Shown: one piece after another, positions 62,761 through 64,000 of the stretch
Layout of the letters: each line of letters starts with the position of its first letter
How positions within the stretch are numbered: position 1 is the stretch's first letter
Assembly (NCBI RefSeq): GCF_046197865.1
Contig: NZ_CP166990.1
Coordinates: 1,612,001-1,676,000, forward strand
DNA: 64,000 nucleotides
DNA from: JAHKLT01 sp046197865
GTDB lineage: Archaea; Methanobacteriota; Methanobacteria; Methanobacteriales; Methanobacteriaceae
Direction of reading: 5' to 3'
Notes under the pieces: generated by a model
Database searches by the model: none
The model's input: the letters and a program-made list of their open reading frames with translations, nothing else
Told to the model about the DNA's origin: nothing
Made by a program: the position numbers and the translations under genes

Positions 62761-64000
62761 AATTATTGTAATTTTATTAGACATTAAATATTCATTCCAT
62801 TTAGCAGTAGCAATATAGCTACCTGGATCTAAATTAATATTCAATCTAGCTACTCCATTATCATCACTTAGGCGATAATACATTATACCATTAATATTAA
62901 TTTCAACATTTACTCCTTTTAATACATTACCAAGATCATCTAATACTTTTACATCGTATGTTTTTCGATTATTATCATTCATTGAAATATCATTTCCTAT
63001 TAAAATAGGTAAAACTTTAATATTATTGCTCCATCTTTGATTGTTATCTGGATGATAAATAGTTATAATATAATTACCAGAATTTAAATTAATAGACAAC
63101 ATTACTTCTCCATTAGAATCAGTGCTACGAGTATACATCACACCATTAATATTCATCAAAACATCACAATTAGCTAAAACAGAACCATCACCATTAAAAA
63201 GAGTAGCATAATATTGAGTACCATTTCTAAAATACTTAACAATATCATTACTATTAATAGTAGATAAAACAGCAATGTTATTACTCCAAGATTGACCATT
63301 ATCAGGATGATAAGTAGTTATAATATAATTACCAGGATTTAAATTAATAGACAACATTACTTCTCCTTTAGAATCAGTGCTACGAGTATACATCACACCA
63401 TTAATATTCATCAAAACATCACAATTAGCTAAAACAGAACCATCACCATTATAAATTGTAGCATAATATTGAGTACCATTTCTAAAATACTTAACAATAT
63501 CATCCCCATCAATTAAAGATTTAACATTTATTGAATTAGAAATTTCAGTAGGAGCAAAGTTATTATCACCTAAAAACTTCACTTTAGCTATGTAAGATCC
63601 TGGATCTAAATTAATATTAACACTAATTTTACCTTTATTATCAGTGATTCTATTAAATGTAACACCATTAAGAGTTATAGATAAATTTTTACCAGTTAAA
63701 GGTTTATTTTCATTATCTAATAATGTCACAATGTATTTTGTACCATTACGATAATATAGTGAAATATCTTCACCTATAAGAGATATATTATTTTTAACTG
63801 AAAAATCAAAATTTTCACTTAATTTATTGAAATTATTATCTCCATCATAAGATAAAAATAAGCTATAATTGCCTATAGCTAAATTAAGATTGTTAATTCT
63901 AGCTTTACCATTTAAAATTGGAATATTATAATTTATACCATTTAAAACAATAGCTAAGTTACCTGTAATTTCCAAATTTGTATTTATAACTAACGATTCA
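62755..64000 (-). CDS. Adhesin-like Ig-repeat surface protein, 5' end beyond the window
   Basis: At least 414 residues of repeated Ig-like units. The frame stays open to base 64000, so the true start lies outside; the TTG at 63975 is not a credible start. Each unit of about 85-105 residues has a YYRNGT/YFRNGT strand, an L.N..V.I.ING..Y.R.TD..G...L.INL.PG.Y core and an N-rich link. Two units are almost identical (63040-63503). The protein ends right after a repeat, without a C-terminal anchor. Same repeat class as 4051-7596. Confidence 0.85.
   Translation of the reverse strand, partial: ESLVINTNLEITGNLAIVLNGINYNIPILNGKARINNLNLAIGNYSLFLSYDGDNNFNKLSENFDFSVKNNISLIGEDISLYYRNGTKYIVTLLDNENKPLTGKNLSITLNGVTFNRITDNKGKISVNINLDPGSYIAKVKFLGDNNFAPTEISNSINVKSLIDGDDIVKYFRNGTQYYATIYNGDGSVLANCDVLMNINGVMYTRSTDSKGEVMLSINLNPGNYIITTYHPDNGQSWSNNIAVLSTINSNDIVKYFRNGTQYYATLFNGDGSVLANCDVLMNINGVMYTRSTDSNGEVMLSINLNSGNYIITIYHPDNNQRWSNNIKVLPILIGNDISMNDNNRKTYDVKVLDDLGNVLKGVNVEININGIMYYRLSDDNGVARLNINLDPGSYIATAKWNEYLMSNKITIIN
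63040..63503 (-). repeat. Two near-identical 85-residue repeat units inside the adhesin-like gene
   Basis: About 209 bases at 63295-63503 recur at 63040-63248, period 255 bases (85 codons), with only scattered differences. Nearby units of the same family are far more diverged, so this pair is a recent duplication or was homogenised by gene conversion. Confidence 0.85.

Noticed and set aside
63040..63503. Regular repeats as a CRISPR array
   Set aside because: The repeats are 209-base coding units of an adhesin in one long open frame, not short palindromic repeats with unique spacers.

Overview
This is a strongly AT-rich archaeal window. It looks like a methanogen of the order Methanobacteriales, most likely Methanobrevibacter-like. 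The reasons are the six-gene pyruvate:ferredoxin oxidoreductase operon porGDABEF, an archaeal-type 2,3-bisphosphoglycerate-independent phosphoglycerate mutase, a dihydropteroate synthase-related protein, an NcsA/TtuA-type tRNA thiolase, repeat-rich adhesin-like surface proteins, tRNA genes without encoded CCA, and TATA-box promoters with GGAGGTGA-type ribosome binding sites. The genus is inferred, not proven.

Layout. 0-8 kb: a gene cut by the left edge, an NAD-binding oxidoreductase, a CcdA/thioredoxin-like redox pair, a DUF89 phosphatase, a sulfur carrier and a large adhesin-like protein. 8-13 kb: tRNA thiolase, a VWA/MoxR ATPase pair, a pentapeptide-repeat protein and the DHPS-related protein. 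13-18 kb: the por operon and the fumarate hydratase alpha subunit. 18-24 kb: phosphate uptake (phoU, pstBACS, a PhoU protein fused to an HTH, and a second pstS). 24-29 kb: an AraC-type regulator and two half-size ABC exporters that look laterally acquired. 30 kb: tRNA-Thr and tRNA-Leu. 31-34 kb: a small ferredoxin, an anchored protein, an oligosaccharide polymerase-like protein and an epoxyqueuosine reductase-like protein. 34-38 kb: feoAB with two small companion genes, and divergent from it a structured region with two tandem 38-residue cysteine-pair peptides. 38-47 kb: sugar-nucleotide and central metabolism (apgM, two phosphohexomutases, a GlmU-like enzyme, gamma carbonic anhydrase, hisC, an NrdG-like protein, an ASCH/TPR protein). 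47-48 kb: a frameshifted 6-phospho-3-hexuloisomerase and a low-molecular-weight phosphatase with a non-canonical start. 48-56.5 kb: an island of small, mostly membrane-anchored lineage-specific proteins with duplicated genes, duplicated promoters and gene remnants. 56.8-62.7 kb: a phospho-signalling cluster with a PPP-type phosphatase, a membrane Ser/Thr kinase and two HTH-FHA proteins. The right edge cuts an adhesin-like gene.

How it fits together. A DtxR-like palindrome (ATTTAGG-N4-CCTAAAT) lies before the ABC exporter pair, twice before feoA, and in degenerate form at the start of the 38-residue peptide cluster, which suggests one metal-responsive regulon. The kinase, phosphatase and FHA proteins form a plausible phosphorylation-dependent transcription circuit. 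The best candidates for undescribed biology are the cysteine-pair peptides with their structured upstream region next to feoAB, and the kinase/HTH-FHA cluster.
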